The notes under the pieces: model-generated
Seen by the model: the letters and a program-made list of their open reading frames with translations, nothing else
Told to the model about the DNA's origin: nothing
Databases searched by the model: none
Part shown: piece by piece, positions 1 to 7,704 of the stretch
How the letters are laid out: the number at the start of each line of letters is the position of its first letter
How positions within the stretch are numbered: the first letter of the stretch is position 1
NCBI GenBank assembly: GCA_964523895.1
Contig: CAZGBJ010000007.1
Span: 1-64,000 of the forward strand
DNA from: UBA7359 sp964523895
Lineage (GTDB): Bacteria; Pseudomonadota; Gammaproteobacteria; Eutrophobiales; Eutrophobiaceae
Reading direction: 5' to 3'
Length of the DNA: 64,000 nt
Made by a program: the position numbers and the translations under genes

Positions 1-2
1 CT

Positions 3-218
3 CATTTGGAAAAACTAAAAAGCATTACAAGCACATTAGATATTGATAGTGATTTATTGGATGAATCACTCGAAAGTGAAGCAGCTGACTTTCCGGTAGA
101 CTCAGCTAAAAATGAAGAACTTCAAAATTATTTAAATGATTTAGATGCATTTGAAGACGATGAACTTGAAGATGATGAAGACTTAGAAGACCTTTCAGAT
201 TTACCCGAATTAGAATAA
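3..218 (+). CDS. 3' end of an acidic hypothetical protein (partial)
   Basis: The frame is open to the left edge, so this is probably the C-terminus of a longer protein; a TTG at position 6 is the only start-like codon seen and cannot be judged without upstream sequence. The last 25 residues are almost all Asp, Glu and Leu, ending in a run of DDE/DLED units. No family is recognised. It lies 21 bp upstream of the SapC-family gene on the same strand, so the two probably share a transcript. Very acidic tails occur in Ca2+-binding or exported proteins, but nothing here proves either. Confidence 0.5.
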   Translation, partial: HLEKLKSITSTLDIDSDLLDESLESEAADFPVDSAKNEELQNYLNDLDAFEDDELEDDEDLEDLSDLPELE

Positions 219-239
219 CAATCCAACTCATAAAATATT

Positions 240-995
240 ATGGCAACAAAAAAAACTAGCAGTAAAAATACTGCTCCACTGCTCCCTTTGTTTTATAAAA
301 AAGTTGTACCTTTAAATAAAGATGTACACGGTGAACTTTATATTGAAGCTGTAGAAGGCTATCAACATACTAATGAAACCAATAGTATTTATATTGCTGC
401 TGTTGAATTTTTGCAGGTTTCAAAAGAGTATCCTATTGTTTTTGCAAAAGCTGGGGATGACAATGTATTTCCCGTTGCCCTATTAGGATTGCAACAAAAT
501 CAAAATTTATTTGTTGATGATAAAGGTAAATGGACAGCAGATTATATTCCTGCTTATGTTCGTCGCTACCCTTTTATTCTGGCAACACCCGATGAGAAAG
601 AAGCCACATTTACGGTTTGTATTGATGAAAGCTTTCCTGGATTTAATACCGCAAAAGAAGGTAAACCGTTGTTTGACAAGAAGGGAGAACAACTTGAAAT
701 ATTAGACCAAGCTGTTGATTTTCTTAAGGATTATCAAAACCATGTGCAATTAACAACGCAATTTTGCGAAAACTTGTCTAAACTAGACATACTCGAACCA
801 ATGCAGGCTAACATTGAGCGTGCAGATGGCGATAAAACTTCTCTTGGTGGTTTTATGGGGGTAAATCGAGAAAAGTTAAAAGCACTTAAACCTGCACAAT
901 TAGCAGAGTTGGTGAAATCGGATCAAATGGAATTAATTTTTGCCCATTTAGCATCGCTTTTAAATATTAAGGGATTAATGAACCGTCTAACTTAA
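240..995 (+). CDS. SapC family protein
   Basis: The 251-residue protein resembles the SapC family, named from a gene next to an S-layer protein gene in Campylobacter. Seen here are the family-like N-terminal block LPLFYKKVVPLNKDVHG (about residues 15-31), a central YIPAYVRRYPF block (about 101-111) and a C-terminal helical part. There is no signal peptide or membrane segment, so it should be cytoplasmic. The biochemical role of the family is not known. SapC genes are often seen near type I secretion genes, and an ABC exporter and HlyD adaptor follow 1.3 kb downstream, which suggests a part in making or exporting a surface protein. The family call is from recall of the pattern. Confidence 0.75.
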   Translation: MATKKTSSKNTAPLLPLFYKKVVPLNKDVHGELYIEAVEGYQHTNETNSIYIAAVEFLQVSKEYPIVFAKAGDDNVFPVALLGLQQNQNLFVDDKGKWTADYIPAYVRRYPFILATPDEKEATFTVCIDESFPGFNTAKEGKPLFDKKGEQLEILDQAVDFLKDYQNHVQLTTQFCENLSKLDILEPMQANIERADGDKTSLGGFMGVNREKLKALKPAQLAELVKSDQMELIFAHLASLLNIKGLMNRLT

Positions 996-1007
996 GGATA
1001 GTTTGTA

Positions 1008-1316
1008 TTGAATGGAATAAACGCAATTCGACTGGATAATAATACTGCAAGGTATGATCCTGCTGCTGCGGGCAGAAAAAGAATTACTCCTTTAGTCGAG
1101 TTAAAAACAACAACGGAATCTGATAAGAAGAAACAACTCAAAACTGAATTAACTAATGGCTTTAATTCCGGAAAGAAGCAATCAAATATCCCCCCAGAAT
1201 TACTCTTGCCCGACCGACAATACTATCGAGCTAATCTATTGAATGAGATAGTTAACAAAATGAGCGGCTTTGATGAACGTATTGAACCTGGTCAGTATAT
1301 TGAGTATTACGCATAA
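1008..1316 (+). CDS. Hypothetical protein downstream of sapC
   Basis: This is a 102-residue soluble, basic protein of unknown family. The chosen start is TTG at 1008, because an AAGGA ribosome site lies about 10 bp upstream (994-998) and no ATG fits. It begins 12 bp after the SapC stop, so the two genes look co-transcribed. The C-terminus (LPDRQYYRANLLNEIVNKM, then an acidic end) looks folded rather than low complexity. It may be an accessory to the SapC/type I secretion locus, but that rests only on position. Confidence 0.55.
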   Translation: MNGINAIRLDNNTARYDPAAAGRKRITPLVELKTTTESDKKKQLKTELTNGFNSGKKQSNIPPELLLPDRQYYRANLLNEIVNKMSGFDERIEPGQYIEYYA

Positions 1317-1435
1317 CATTAGAATAGTTCTGGGCTATATTATTAGTCATCAATCTTAATAGCTTTGTTCGCTTCGAAATTTTCCCTGAGTTCATTGTTA
1401 TTCTCCAAATTCGTTCAAATAATATAGATATTGCT

Positions 1436-1459
1436 ATTTATACATAATAATGTATAAAT
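1436..1459. promoter_or_regulatory. Perfect palindrome upstream of the HigBA-type pair (likely autoregulatory operator)
   Basis: Two perfect 10 bp arms (ATTTATACAT and its complement) flank a 4 bp AATA spacer and end 6 bp before the toxin ATG at 1466. HigA-type antitoxins usually bind such AT-rich palindromes over their own promoter, so this is the natural operator for the downstream antitoxin. That assignment is inferred from position. Confidence 0.6.
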
Positions 1460-1465
1460 AAAGGT

Positions 1466-1807
1466 ATGGCTGATAAACGGATTGATTGGCAAGGAGATAG
1501 TTATCGGGAGGTTTGCGCGTTTCCAGATGCGGCTCGTCGAGATGCTGGTTTTCAGTTGGGATTTGTACAGCAAGGAATGCAAGCTGCCGATTGGAAGTCA
1601 ATGCCTTCAATTGGTAGTGGCGTGCAGGAAATCCGCATTAATACTGGCGGTGCATTTCGGATTATCTATATTGCGAAATATGAAGAAGCGATTTATGTAT
1701 TACATGCCTTTCAAAAGAAGTCTCGGCGCACGGCAAAAAAGGATATTGAATTAGCTAGAAAGCGTTTAAACGATGTTGAATGCAGGAGAAAAAACGATGG
1801 GTACTAA
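1466..1807 (+). CDS. HigB/RelE-like toxin (phage Gp49-like family)
   Basis: The 113-residue protein has the RelE/HigB pattern of the Gp49-like (DUF891) branch: an N-terminal helix rich in D and R, the central strand GVQEIRINTGGAFRIIYIAK, then VLHAFQKKSRRTAKKDIELARKR with the basic residues expected for mRNA and ribosome binding. Members cut mRNA on the ribosome. The antitoxin gene starts inside its last codons in another frame, the usual toxin-first HigBA order. An AAAGG ribosome site precedes the ATG. The operator-like palindrome at 1436-1459 suggests autoregulation. Confidence 0.85.
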   Translation: MADKRIDWQGDSYREVCAFPDAARRDAGFQLGFVQQGMQAADWKSMPSIGSGVQEIRINTGGAFRIIYIAKYEEAIYVLHAFQKKSRRTAKKDIELARKRLNDVECRRKNDGY

Positions 1808-2084
1808 ACATGTTACACCTGTAGGCGCTAATATCTTTACTGATCTGGAGCTACCTGATGCGGAGAACCTGAAAATACGGCTCGATTTAATGGTTGCCAT
1901 TCGTCAATGGTTAGAAAATTCGGGGTTAACCCAAGCAGATGCCGCCGTACAGTTGGCTACCAGTCAACCGTTACTCAATGATGTAATTAAAGGTCGTTAT
2001 CAACGGTTTACAATAGATAGACTGGTTAAAATGTTAGAAGCGATTGGAAAGCATGTTTCCATTTCTGTGATTGAAGCTGCTTAA
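1797..2084 (+). CDS. HigA-like XRE-family antitoxin
   Basis: ATG 1797 is preferred over an earlier ATG at 1773, because AGGAG at 1783-1787 is well spaced for it. The 95-residue protein has a helix-turn-helix: LTQADAAVQLATSQPLLNDVIKG matches the XRE scaffold with SQP at the recognition helix, followed by RFTIDRLVKMLEAIG. It overlaps the toxin 3' end by 11 bp, which implies translational coupling. It should neutralise the toxin and repress the operon. A stable HigBA pair near a secretion locus may simply be a locus-stabilising passenger. Confidence 0.85.
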   Translation: MGTKHVTPVGANIFTDLELPDAENLKIRLDLMVAIRQWLENSGLTQADAAVQLATSQPLLNDVIKGRYQRFTIDRLVKMLEAIGKHVSISVIEAA

Positions 2085-2251
2085 TGAGAAAATAACATAA
2101 TCCCCCGCATCTGGATGAACTTATACGCAAGCTGTATTTGGAACCATTCAATATTCCTACCAAATTTAGATGAATATTATTTAGGTATAGTCTCCCTATA
2201 TCAGAGGATTTTGTTATAAAGATATTCTGGTACAGTAAACCTGAAAATAAA

Positions 2252-2267
2252 GTCTTTAATTAAAGAC
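2252..2267. promoter_or_regulatory. Perfect 16 bp palindrome before the T1SS exporter gene
   Basis: GTCTTTAATTAAAGAC is a perfect palindrome lying just upstream of the purine-rich ribosome site (2272-2284) of the exporter gene. It could be an operator or a short leader hairpin. No regulator can be assigned. The rest of 2085-2285 shows nothing else I can support. Confidence 0.35.
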
Positions 2268-2285
2268 AAACTAAGGGGAAGGGGT

Positions 2286-4427
2286 TTGGTACAGGGAGTT
2301 TCTGGGCAGCTAGACTCAGGGTTGGTCTGTCTTGTCATGCTATCTCGACTGCATGGAATGCCGGCTGATCCAGCTCAACTCAAACATCACTTCGGTCAAT
2401 CGGAAAATCATTTTACCGAGTCTGAGATATTACGCGCTGCAAAATCACTCGGCTTAAAAGCCAAATCCATTAGCAGCTCTCAGGAAAGACTCAGAAAAAC
2501 TCAACTTCCGGTGATTGCTCAACATACGGATGGTCACTATTTCGTTCTTGCACAACTGGCTGAGGATAAAGTCCTCATTCAAGATCCGCTGAACCAAGGA
2601 CCAGAAAATCTCAGTATTGAAGAATTTCAAGAACGCTGGAATGATCAATTGATCCTAATCACATGCCGTGCAGGAATACTGGGCGAAATAAAAAAATTTG
2701 ATTTCTCCTGGTTTATACCAGCAATACTGAAATACAAAAAGTTACTTGCTGAAGTCCTGCTGGCATCCTTCTTTATTCAAATCTTTGCTTTAATTACTCC
2801 ATTATTTTTTCAGGTTGTTATTGATAAGGTTTTAGTGCATCGAGGGCTAACGACATTAGATGTGCTTGCTTTTGGTTTGCTCGTTGTGTCTTTATTTGAT
2901 GTTATATTGAATGCATTACGTACCTATGTATTCTCCCATACGACGAGTCGTATAGATGTTACCTTGGGAGCCGACTTATTTCGACATCTGTTACGATTGC
3001 CCTTAAGTTATTTTGAAGTACGTCGCGTCGGTGATACTGTCGCTCGCGTTAGAGAATTGGATAGTATTAGAAATTTTATTACTGGCTCAGCACTGACACT
3101 GGTTATCGATCTATTATTTACAGTGGTCTTTTTCGGGGTTATGTACCTATATAGTCCAACACTAACCTATGTCGTGTTAGCTGCAATCCCGTTTTATATT
3201 TTACTCGCTTTTTTTGTCACACCGATATTACGTATACGCCTACATGAAAAGTTTAATCGGGGTGCGGAGAATCAGGCGTTTCTGGTGGAATCCGTCAATG
3301 GCGTTGAGACCATTAAAGCCGGTGCCGTTGAACCACAAAGCCAACGTCGATGGGAAGAACAACTTGCCGCTTATGTGAAAGCCAGTTTCAAAGCCAATAA
3401 TCTGGGGAATATTGCCAGTCAGGTGGCATCTTTTATAAATAAGGTCACCGTACTCCTTATATTATGGATCGGTGCACGACTTGTTATTAATGGTGAGCTA
3501 TCAGTCGGGCAACTGGTCGCGTTTAATATGTTAGCCGGCCGAGTCAGTGGACCTATATTAAGGTTGGTGCAATTGTGGCAAGAATTTCAACAAGCAGGTA
3601 TTTCGGTGCAACGTTTAGGTGATATTTTAAATGCGCAACCTGAGCCGGCTTATAGTCCTGGTCGTGCATCGCTTCCTGATTTAGAAGGGCGCGTTAGCTT
3701 CGAAGGGGTAACTTTCCGTTATCGTCCGGACGGTCCAGAAATACTACGCAATGTTTCGATTCATATACCTGCGGGTAAAGTGATTGGTATTGTCGGGCGT
3801 TCTGGCTCTGGGAAAAGCACCTTAACAAAACTAATACAACGATTGTATGTACCACAAAGTGGGCGTGTGTTAGTCGATGGTGTTGATTTGGCCATGGTAG
3901 ATACCGTTTGGTTACGACGTAATATCGGTGTCGTCCTGCAAGAGAACTTTCTTTTTAATCGTTCGATACGAGAAAACATAGCTTTAAGTGATCCTGCAAT
4001 GCCAATGGAACGAATTGTACAAGCAGCTAAGATGGCGGGTGCACATGAATTTATTCTAGAACTTCCCGAAGGTTATGATAACGAAGTAGGAGAACACGGT
4101 TGCAACCTATCTGGTGGTCAACGCCAACGTATCGCCATTGCCCGTGCTTTAATTACTAATCCAAGAATTTTAATCTTTGATGAAGCGACCAGCGCACTCG
4201 ATTATGAATCCGAACATATCATTCATCAAAACATGCGTTACATCTGCAAAGGACGCACGGTCTTTATTATCGCTCACCGTTTAAGTGCAGTGAGAGAAGC
4301 GGACAATATAGTTGTGATTGATAAAGGACAAATAGTTGAAGGTGGTTCGCATGGTGAATTGATGGAAAAGCAAGGTTACTACGAAAAACTCTATTCACAT
4401 CAAGTCGGAATGGTTGCCCCGAATTAA
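2286..4427 (+). CDS. Type I secretion ABC transporter (HlyB-like, degenerate C39 domain)
   Basis: The 713-residue inner-membrane exporter couples ATP hydrolysis to secretion of an unfolded substrate. Residues about 1-125 form a C39-peptidase-like domain, but the site normally reading DCG reads DSG (LDSGLVCL), so the protease cysteine is missing. This is the HlyB-type non-cleaving docking domain expected for RTX-type substrates. Residues about 150-430 are the transmembrane domain. The ATPase follows: Walker A GRSGSGKST near 504, signature LSGGQRQR near 608, Walker B ILIFDEATS near 633 and the H-loop AHRLS. The start is TTG, backed by a strong AAGGGGAAGGGG ribosome site. The HlyD partner lies 0.6 kb downstream; no TolC and no RTX substrate are in the window. 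Confidence 0.9.
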   Translation: MVQGVSGQLDSGLVCLVMLSRLHGMPADPAQLKHHFGQSENHFTESEILRAAKSLGLKAKSISSSQERLRKTQLPVIAQHTDGHYFVLAQLAEDKVLIQDPLNQGPENLSIEEFQERWNDQLILITCRAGILGEIKKFDFSWFIPAILKYKKLLAEVLLASFFIQIFALITPLFFQVVIDKVLVHRGLTTLDVLAFGLLVVSLFDVILNALRTYVFSHTTSRIDVTLGADLFRHLLRLPLSYFEVRRVGDTVARVRELDSIRNFITGSALTLVIDLLFTVVFFGVMYLYSPTLTYVVLAAIPFYILLAFFVTPILRIRLHEKFNRGAENQAFLVESVNGVETIKAGAVEPQSQRRWEEQLAAYVKASFKANNLGNIASQVASFINKVTVLLILWIGARLVINGELSVGQLVAFNMLAGRVSGPILRLVQLWQEFQQAGISVQRLGDILNAQPEPAYSPGRASLPDLEGRVSFEGVTFRYRPDGPEILRNVSIHIPAGKVIGIVGRSGSGKSTLTKLIQRLYVPQSGRVLVDGVDLAMVDTVWLRRNIGVVLQENFLFNRSIRENIALSDPAMPMERIVQAAKMAGAHEFILELPEGYDNEVGEHGCNLSGGQRQRIAIARALITNPRILIFDEATSALDYESEHIIHQNMRYICKGRTVFIIAHRLSAVREADNIVVIDKGQIVEGGSHGELMEKQGYYEKLYSHQVGMVAPN

Positions 4428-4453
4428 TGATTAAGCTACAGATAAAATATTAT

Positions 4454-4687
4454 TCAAGAACTATGACGAGCTACATATTCATCCAGAAGATTACGGATCA
4501 TTTTTTGATATTGGGTATTATGTTTTTTTGCCTCGCGTTTAAAAAATGCAACACTGGAGCGGCTTAAGGCAATGGTGACTTTGGCATTATCTTTTTTAAA
4601 GACGAGCTCCTCTGGTTTAGGAAACGTATCTTCAATGATTTCAATTTCACCCATAGGCTCGTCAGTATATTTAATTTTTTTCTTCAT
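4454..4687 (-). CDS. brnA: BrnA-like antitoxin (ribbon-helix-helix)
   Basis: ATG at 4687 gives 77 residues starting MKKKIKYTDEP; a longer reading from 4723 would run deeper into the toxin gene. The C-terminus KVTIALSRSSVAFFKREAKKHNTQYQKMIRNLLDEYV is the BrnA/CopG ribbon-helix-helix arrangement, binding DNA as a dimer. BrnA neutralises BrnT and represses the pair. It overlaps the toxin gene by 17 bp, as expected for co-translation. The pair lies on the minus strand between the two type I secretion genes and breaks what is usually one operon. Confidence 0.8.
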   Translation of the reverse strand: MKKKIKYTDEPMGEIEIIEDTFPKPEELVFKKDNAKVTIALSRSSVAFFKREAKKHNTQYQKMIRNLLDEYVARHSS

Positions 4688-4949
4688 AAACTTTTCTACC
4701 TTTTCGCCAATAACCTGCACCATATATTCGAAATACCGAGCCTCGATATGTGAAGCGAACAGTCATTATTTTATTATTTACATTGCCAATACAATAGTAT
4801 CTTTTTTCATTAAGACTATGCATTTTATCTGGTGCAATTATTCGATTTGGATCATTGAAAGCATATTGAGCCTCATCAAAAGAAACACCATGTTTCATTT
4901 GATTCTCGATATCCTTTTCCGAATCCCACTCAAAGCTTTCCATGCTCAT
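4671..4949 (-). CDS. brnT: BrnT-like toxin
   Basis: The 92-residue protein matches the BrnT pattern: FEWDSEKDIENQMKHGVSFDEAQYAF at the N-terminus, then a DP segment, R(Y)YCIGNV and a C-terminal block ending in GRKVYEEKN. BrnT has a RelE-like fold and acts as a ribonuclease that blocks translation. Two ATGs are possible (codons 1 and 3). It is transcribed with brnA against the direction of the flanking secretion genes. Two direct repeats at 4963-4977 and 4999-5013, just upstream, may be operator half-sites. Confidence 0.85.
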   Translation of the reverse strand: MSMESFEWDSEKDIENQMKHGVSFDEAQYAFNDPNRIIAPDKMHSLNEKRYYCIGNVNNKIMTVRFTYRGSVFRIYGAGYWRKGRKVYEEKN

Positions 4950-4962
4950 TGCATAAGTCTAG

Positions 4963-5013
4963 TAAATAGCCATATTAATAGCAATATAAAAATACATATA
5001 AATAGCCATATTA
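4963..5013. repeat. 15 bp direct repeat between brnT and hlyD
   Basis: The same 15 bp (TAAATAGCCATATTA) occurs at 4963-4977 and 4999-5013, 36 bp apart. It fills the short region from which brnT (leftward) and hlyD (rightward) would be expressed. Candidate BrnA-binding sites or a small duplication; both copies lie on one side of brnTA, so they are not a target-site duplication around it. Confidence 0.5.
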
Positions 5014-5014
5014 T

Positions 5015-6352
5015 ATGAAAACCCAAAATAGTGATGATGAGTTGGAGTTTCTTCCCGCCGCGCTGGAAATTCAGCAAACGCCGCCATTACCGATGGCGCG
5101 TTATATTGTATGGGCAATTATGACATTCTTTACTTTTGGCGTGATTTGGTCATACGTTGGTAAAATCGATATTGTTAGTGTCGCAACGGGTAAAATTGTG
5201 CCAAGTAGTCGCGTAAAGATCATTCAGCCATTAGAAGCAGGCGTTGTTAGAGCTATTTATGTGAAAGAGGGCGATGATGTTAATGCCGGTGATGTTCTAG
5301 TGGAGCTTGATCCGACCTTAACTGATGCAGAGCAAATGCAGACTAAAGATCAACAACTTGCTTTAAAACTGGATCGCGCACGTATTCAGTCAATACTCGA
5401 AAAAGTAGATGGCAAAGATCCAAAAGATATTTTTTCAAAACTCATTGAAGCAACGCCATCTCAAATAAAATTACAACAGGATAGAATTAGTAAACAATTG
5501 CATGAATATTACTCATTGCTTGAAGCATTAAAAGATGAAAAGAAACAGAGACAAGCGGAACGTGGAGGGATAAGCGAACGTATTAGACAACTGGATTCAA
5601 CTATTCCTTTAATTACCGAGCGAGCAAAATCACTCGAGGATTTATTAAAAGACAATATGGTGCCGCGTGTACAGTGGCTTGAATTAGAACAAAAGCGCAT
5701 CGAACAGGTACAAGAGCGTAATGTGCAAAAAAATAATTCAAAAATGGTCGGTTCAGCAATAGCTAACATCACTCAACGACTAGCTGCACAAAAAGCAGAA
5801 TTTGAAAAAACACTATTAAGCGAATTGTCTGATATTGAGAATCGAATCGCTGCATTCGACCAGGAAATGGTCAAAGCAGATAAACGCGTTACCTTACAAA
5901 ATTTAAGGTCTCCCGTGACAGGCACAGTTCACCAATTAGTTATTCATACTATCGGCGGCGTAGTTACACCTGCGCAAGAATTAATGCATATCATTCCTTA
6001 CGATGATCCGATTGAAGTCGAAGCCTGGTTGCCCAATAAAGATATAGGATTTGTACATGAAGGACAAGAAGCGAAAATCAAGGTTGAAACTTTTCCTTTT
6101 ACCAAATACGGGCTGGTTGATGCGGAAATTCTAAACGTATCGAACGATGCGACGCCGGATGAAAATATGGGCTTGGTTTATGCTATGAGAGTAAAGATGT
6201 TTCAAACGACGATGAACGTGAAAGACAAGATTGTGAACCTAACGCCCGGCATGGCAGTTACCGTAGAAATGAATTTAGGTAAACGACGATTGATCGAGTT
6301 TTTGTTAAGCCCTTTATTGAGATATAAAGATGAGAGTGTTAGGGAAAGATGA
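5015..6352 (+). CDS. HlyD-family type I secretion membrane fusion protein
   Basis: The 445-residue adaptor links the inner-membrane exporter to an outer-membrane TolC channel. A short cytoplasmic N-terminus is followed by one membrane helix (about 29-49, YIVWAIMTFFTFGVIWSYV), a lipoyl half (about 60-105), long coiled coils (about 110-295) and the closing lipoyl/beta-barrel part with SPVTGTVHQL (about 305-315) and a GMAVTVEM strand near the end. Length fits HlyD/LapC-type adaptors. No clear ribosome site precedes the ATG, so the start could shift slightly. Its partner exporter is upstream, beyond the brnTA insertion. Confidence 0.9.
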   Translation: MKTQNSDDELEFLPAALEIQQTPPLPMARYIVWAIMTFFTFGVIWSYVGKIDIVSVATGKIVPSSRVKIIQPLEAGVVRAIYVKEGDDVNAGDVLVELDPTLTDAEQMQTKDQQLALKLDRARIQSILEKVDGKDPKDIFSKLIEATPSQIKLQQDRISKQLHEYYSLLEALKDEKKQRQAERGGISERIRQLDSTIPLITERAKSLEDLLKDNMVPRVQWLELEQKRIEQVQERNVQKNNSKMVGSAIANITQRLAAQKAEFEKTLLSELSDIENRIAAFDQEMVKADKRVTLQNLRSPVTGTVHQLVIHTIGGVVTPAQELMHIIPYDDPIEVEAWLPNKDIGFVHEGQEAKIKVETFPFTKYGLVDAEILNVSNDATPDENMGLVYAMRVKMFQTTMNVKDKIVNLTPGMAVTVEMNLGKRRLIEFLLSPLLRYKDESVRER

Positions 6353-6562
6353 TGTATAAAAATAAATCTGTCTCCCTATTTGTGAGTAGGTTCTAATGTA
6401 TTATTTTTCCTTTCTATTGATAATAGTCATCGTTAATTAAACTGTTTATAGTGAATCGTTCACGGATGTGGATAATTATTGTATGGATGCGGTCACGGAT
6501 GAATTCGCGCTATGGATGGCGCACCTTTATTGAAAAAATCCTGGATTTTAGAAATTATTTAC

Positions 6563-7704
6563 TTAAGAATAATTCTCTGTATTAAACCAGGCTATAGCAT
6601 CTTTTAAGCCTTCAACACCTGGCCGTGATTGGTATCCTAACTTTTCTTTTGCTTTATCACTGGAAAAGAACATTATTTTTTTCGACATTCGTACACTGTC
6701 GACAGTTGCTCTTGGTTCTTTATGTGTGATGTCGGCTATGCGTTCCATGAACCAGGCAATAGGTAACACTAGATTATGAGGCAATTTAATCGTTGGCGGT
6801 GACATATCCTGACTGACACAGATATATTCAAGTATGGATGCCAATGTCATATTGTCTCCACCGAGAATATAACGTTCTCCAATTGCACCTTTCTCCAGCG
6901 CTAGTAGGTGTCCATTTGCAACATCATCAACATGAACAATATTTAAACCGGTGTCGACATACGCAGGCATACGTTGTCGAATGGTATCAAGTACAATTCT
7001 TCCTGTTGGTGTTGGTTTGATATCACGTGGTCCGACAGGAGTAGAAGGGTTAACAATCGTTACCGGAGAGGATTGTTCTTTTATCAATTTGTTAACTTCT
7101 TCTTCGGCCAGAAATTTTGAACGTTTATAATGCCCTGTCATATTTTCAAGAGATACCGGTGTTGTTTCATCAGAAGCTGTTCCATCTTTATTAATACCTA
7201 ATGTGGCAACNNNNNNNNNNNNNNNNNNNNNNNNNNNNNNNNNNNNNNNNNNNNNNNNNNNNNNNNNNNNNNNNNNNNNNNNNNNNNNNNNNNNNNNNNN
7301 NNNNNNNNNNCCGGTGTTGTTTCATCAGAAGCTGTTCCATCTTTATTAATACCTAATGTGGCAACACTGCTGGTATAAACAATTTTTTCAACATTGGCAT
7401 TCGTTGCTGCCATAATTAAATCACGTGTTCCTTCAACATTTATCTTATACATGTTATCTGGATCAGGTATCCACAAACGGTAATCGGCGGCGAGATGAAA
7501 TAAGGTCTGACAGCCAATTACTGCACGTTTTAAAGATTCAAATTCTCTTAAATCACCTTCAATTATTTCAAGCTCCAGTCCTTCGAAATTACGCCTGTCT
7601 GAATCTGGTCTGACCAGTACGCGCACGTCATGGCCTTTGTCTAATAATAGGCGTGCGACAGCAGAACCAACGAATCCATTTGCACCTGTGACTAATGTTT
7701 TCAT
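6563..7704 (-). CDS. hpnA: Hopanoid-associated NAD-dependent sugar epimerase HpnA (interrupted only by a false gap)
   Basis: An extended short-chain dehydrogenase with an N-terminal NAD-binding GANGFVG motif (about residues 8-14) and HLAADYRLWIPD, typical of HpnA. HpnA is linked to hopanoid side-chain or head-group sugar work, but its reaction is not firmly known. The gene contains 100 N (7211-7310) flanked by identical 55 bp copies (7156-7210 and 7311-7365). Dropping the N run and one copy joins the halves in frame (113 codons plus 216 codons with stop) to 328 residues, the usual HpnA length. The start overlaps the hpnN stop by 4 bp, so they are translationally coupled. Last gene of the minus-strand hopanoid operon. 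Confidence 0.9.
7156..7365. other. Scaffold gap with duplicated 55 bp flanks
   Basis: Positions 7211-7310 are exactly 100 N. The 55 bases before the run (7156-7210) are identical to the 55 bases after it (7311-7365). Two contigs that share an end of one k-mer length (55 is a common assembler setting) were joined with a placeholder instead of merged. The true sequence most likely has one copy and no gap. Confidence 0.9.

Noticed and set aside
4572..5018. A 148-residue plus-strand reading frame opposite brnTA
   Set aside because: It is the antisense of two well-supported minus-strand TA genes, with low-complexity Ile/Ser/Phe content.
6353..6562. Possible terminator or promoter between hlyD and hpnA
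   Set aside because: No stem with a T-run or clear -35/-10 pair could be supported in this 210 bp.
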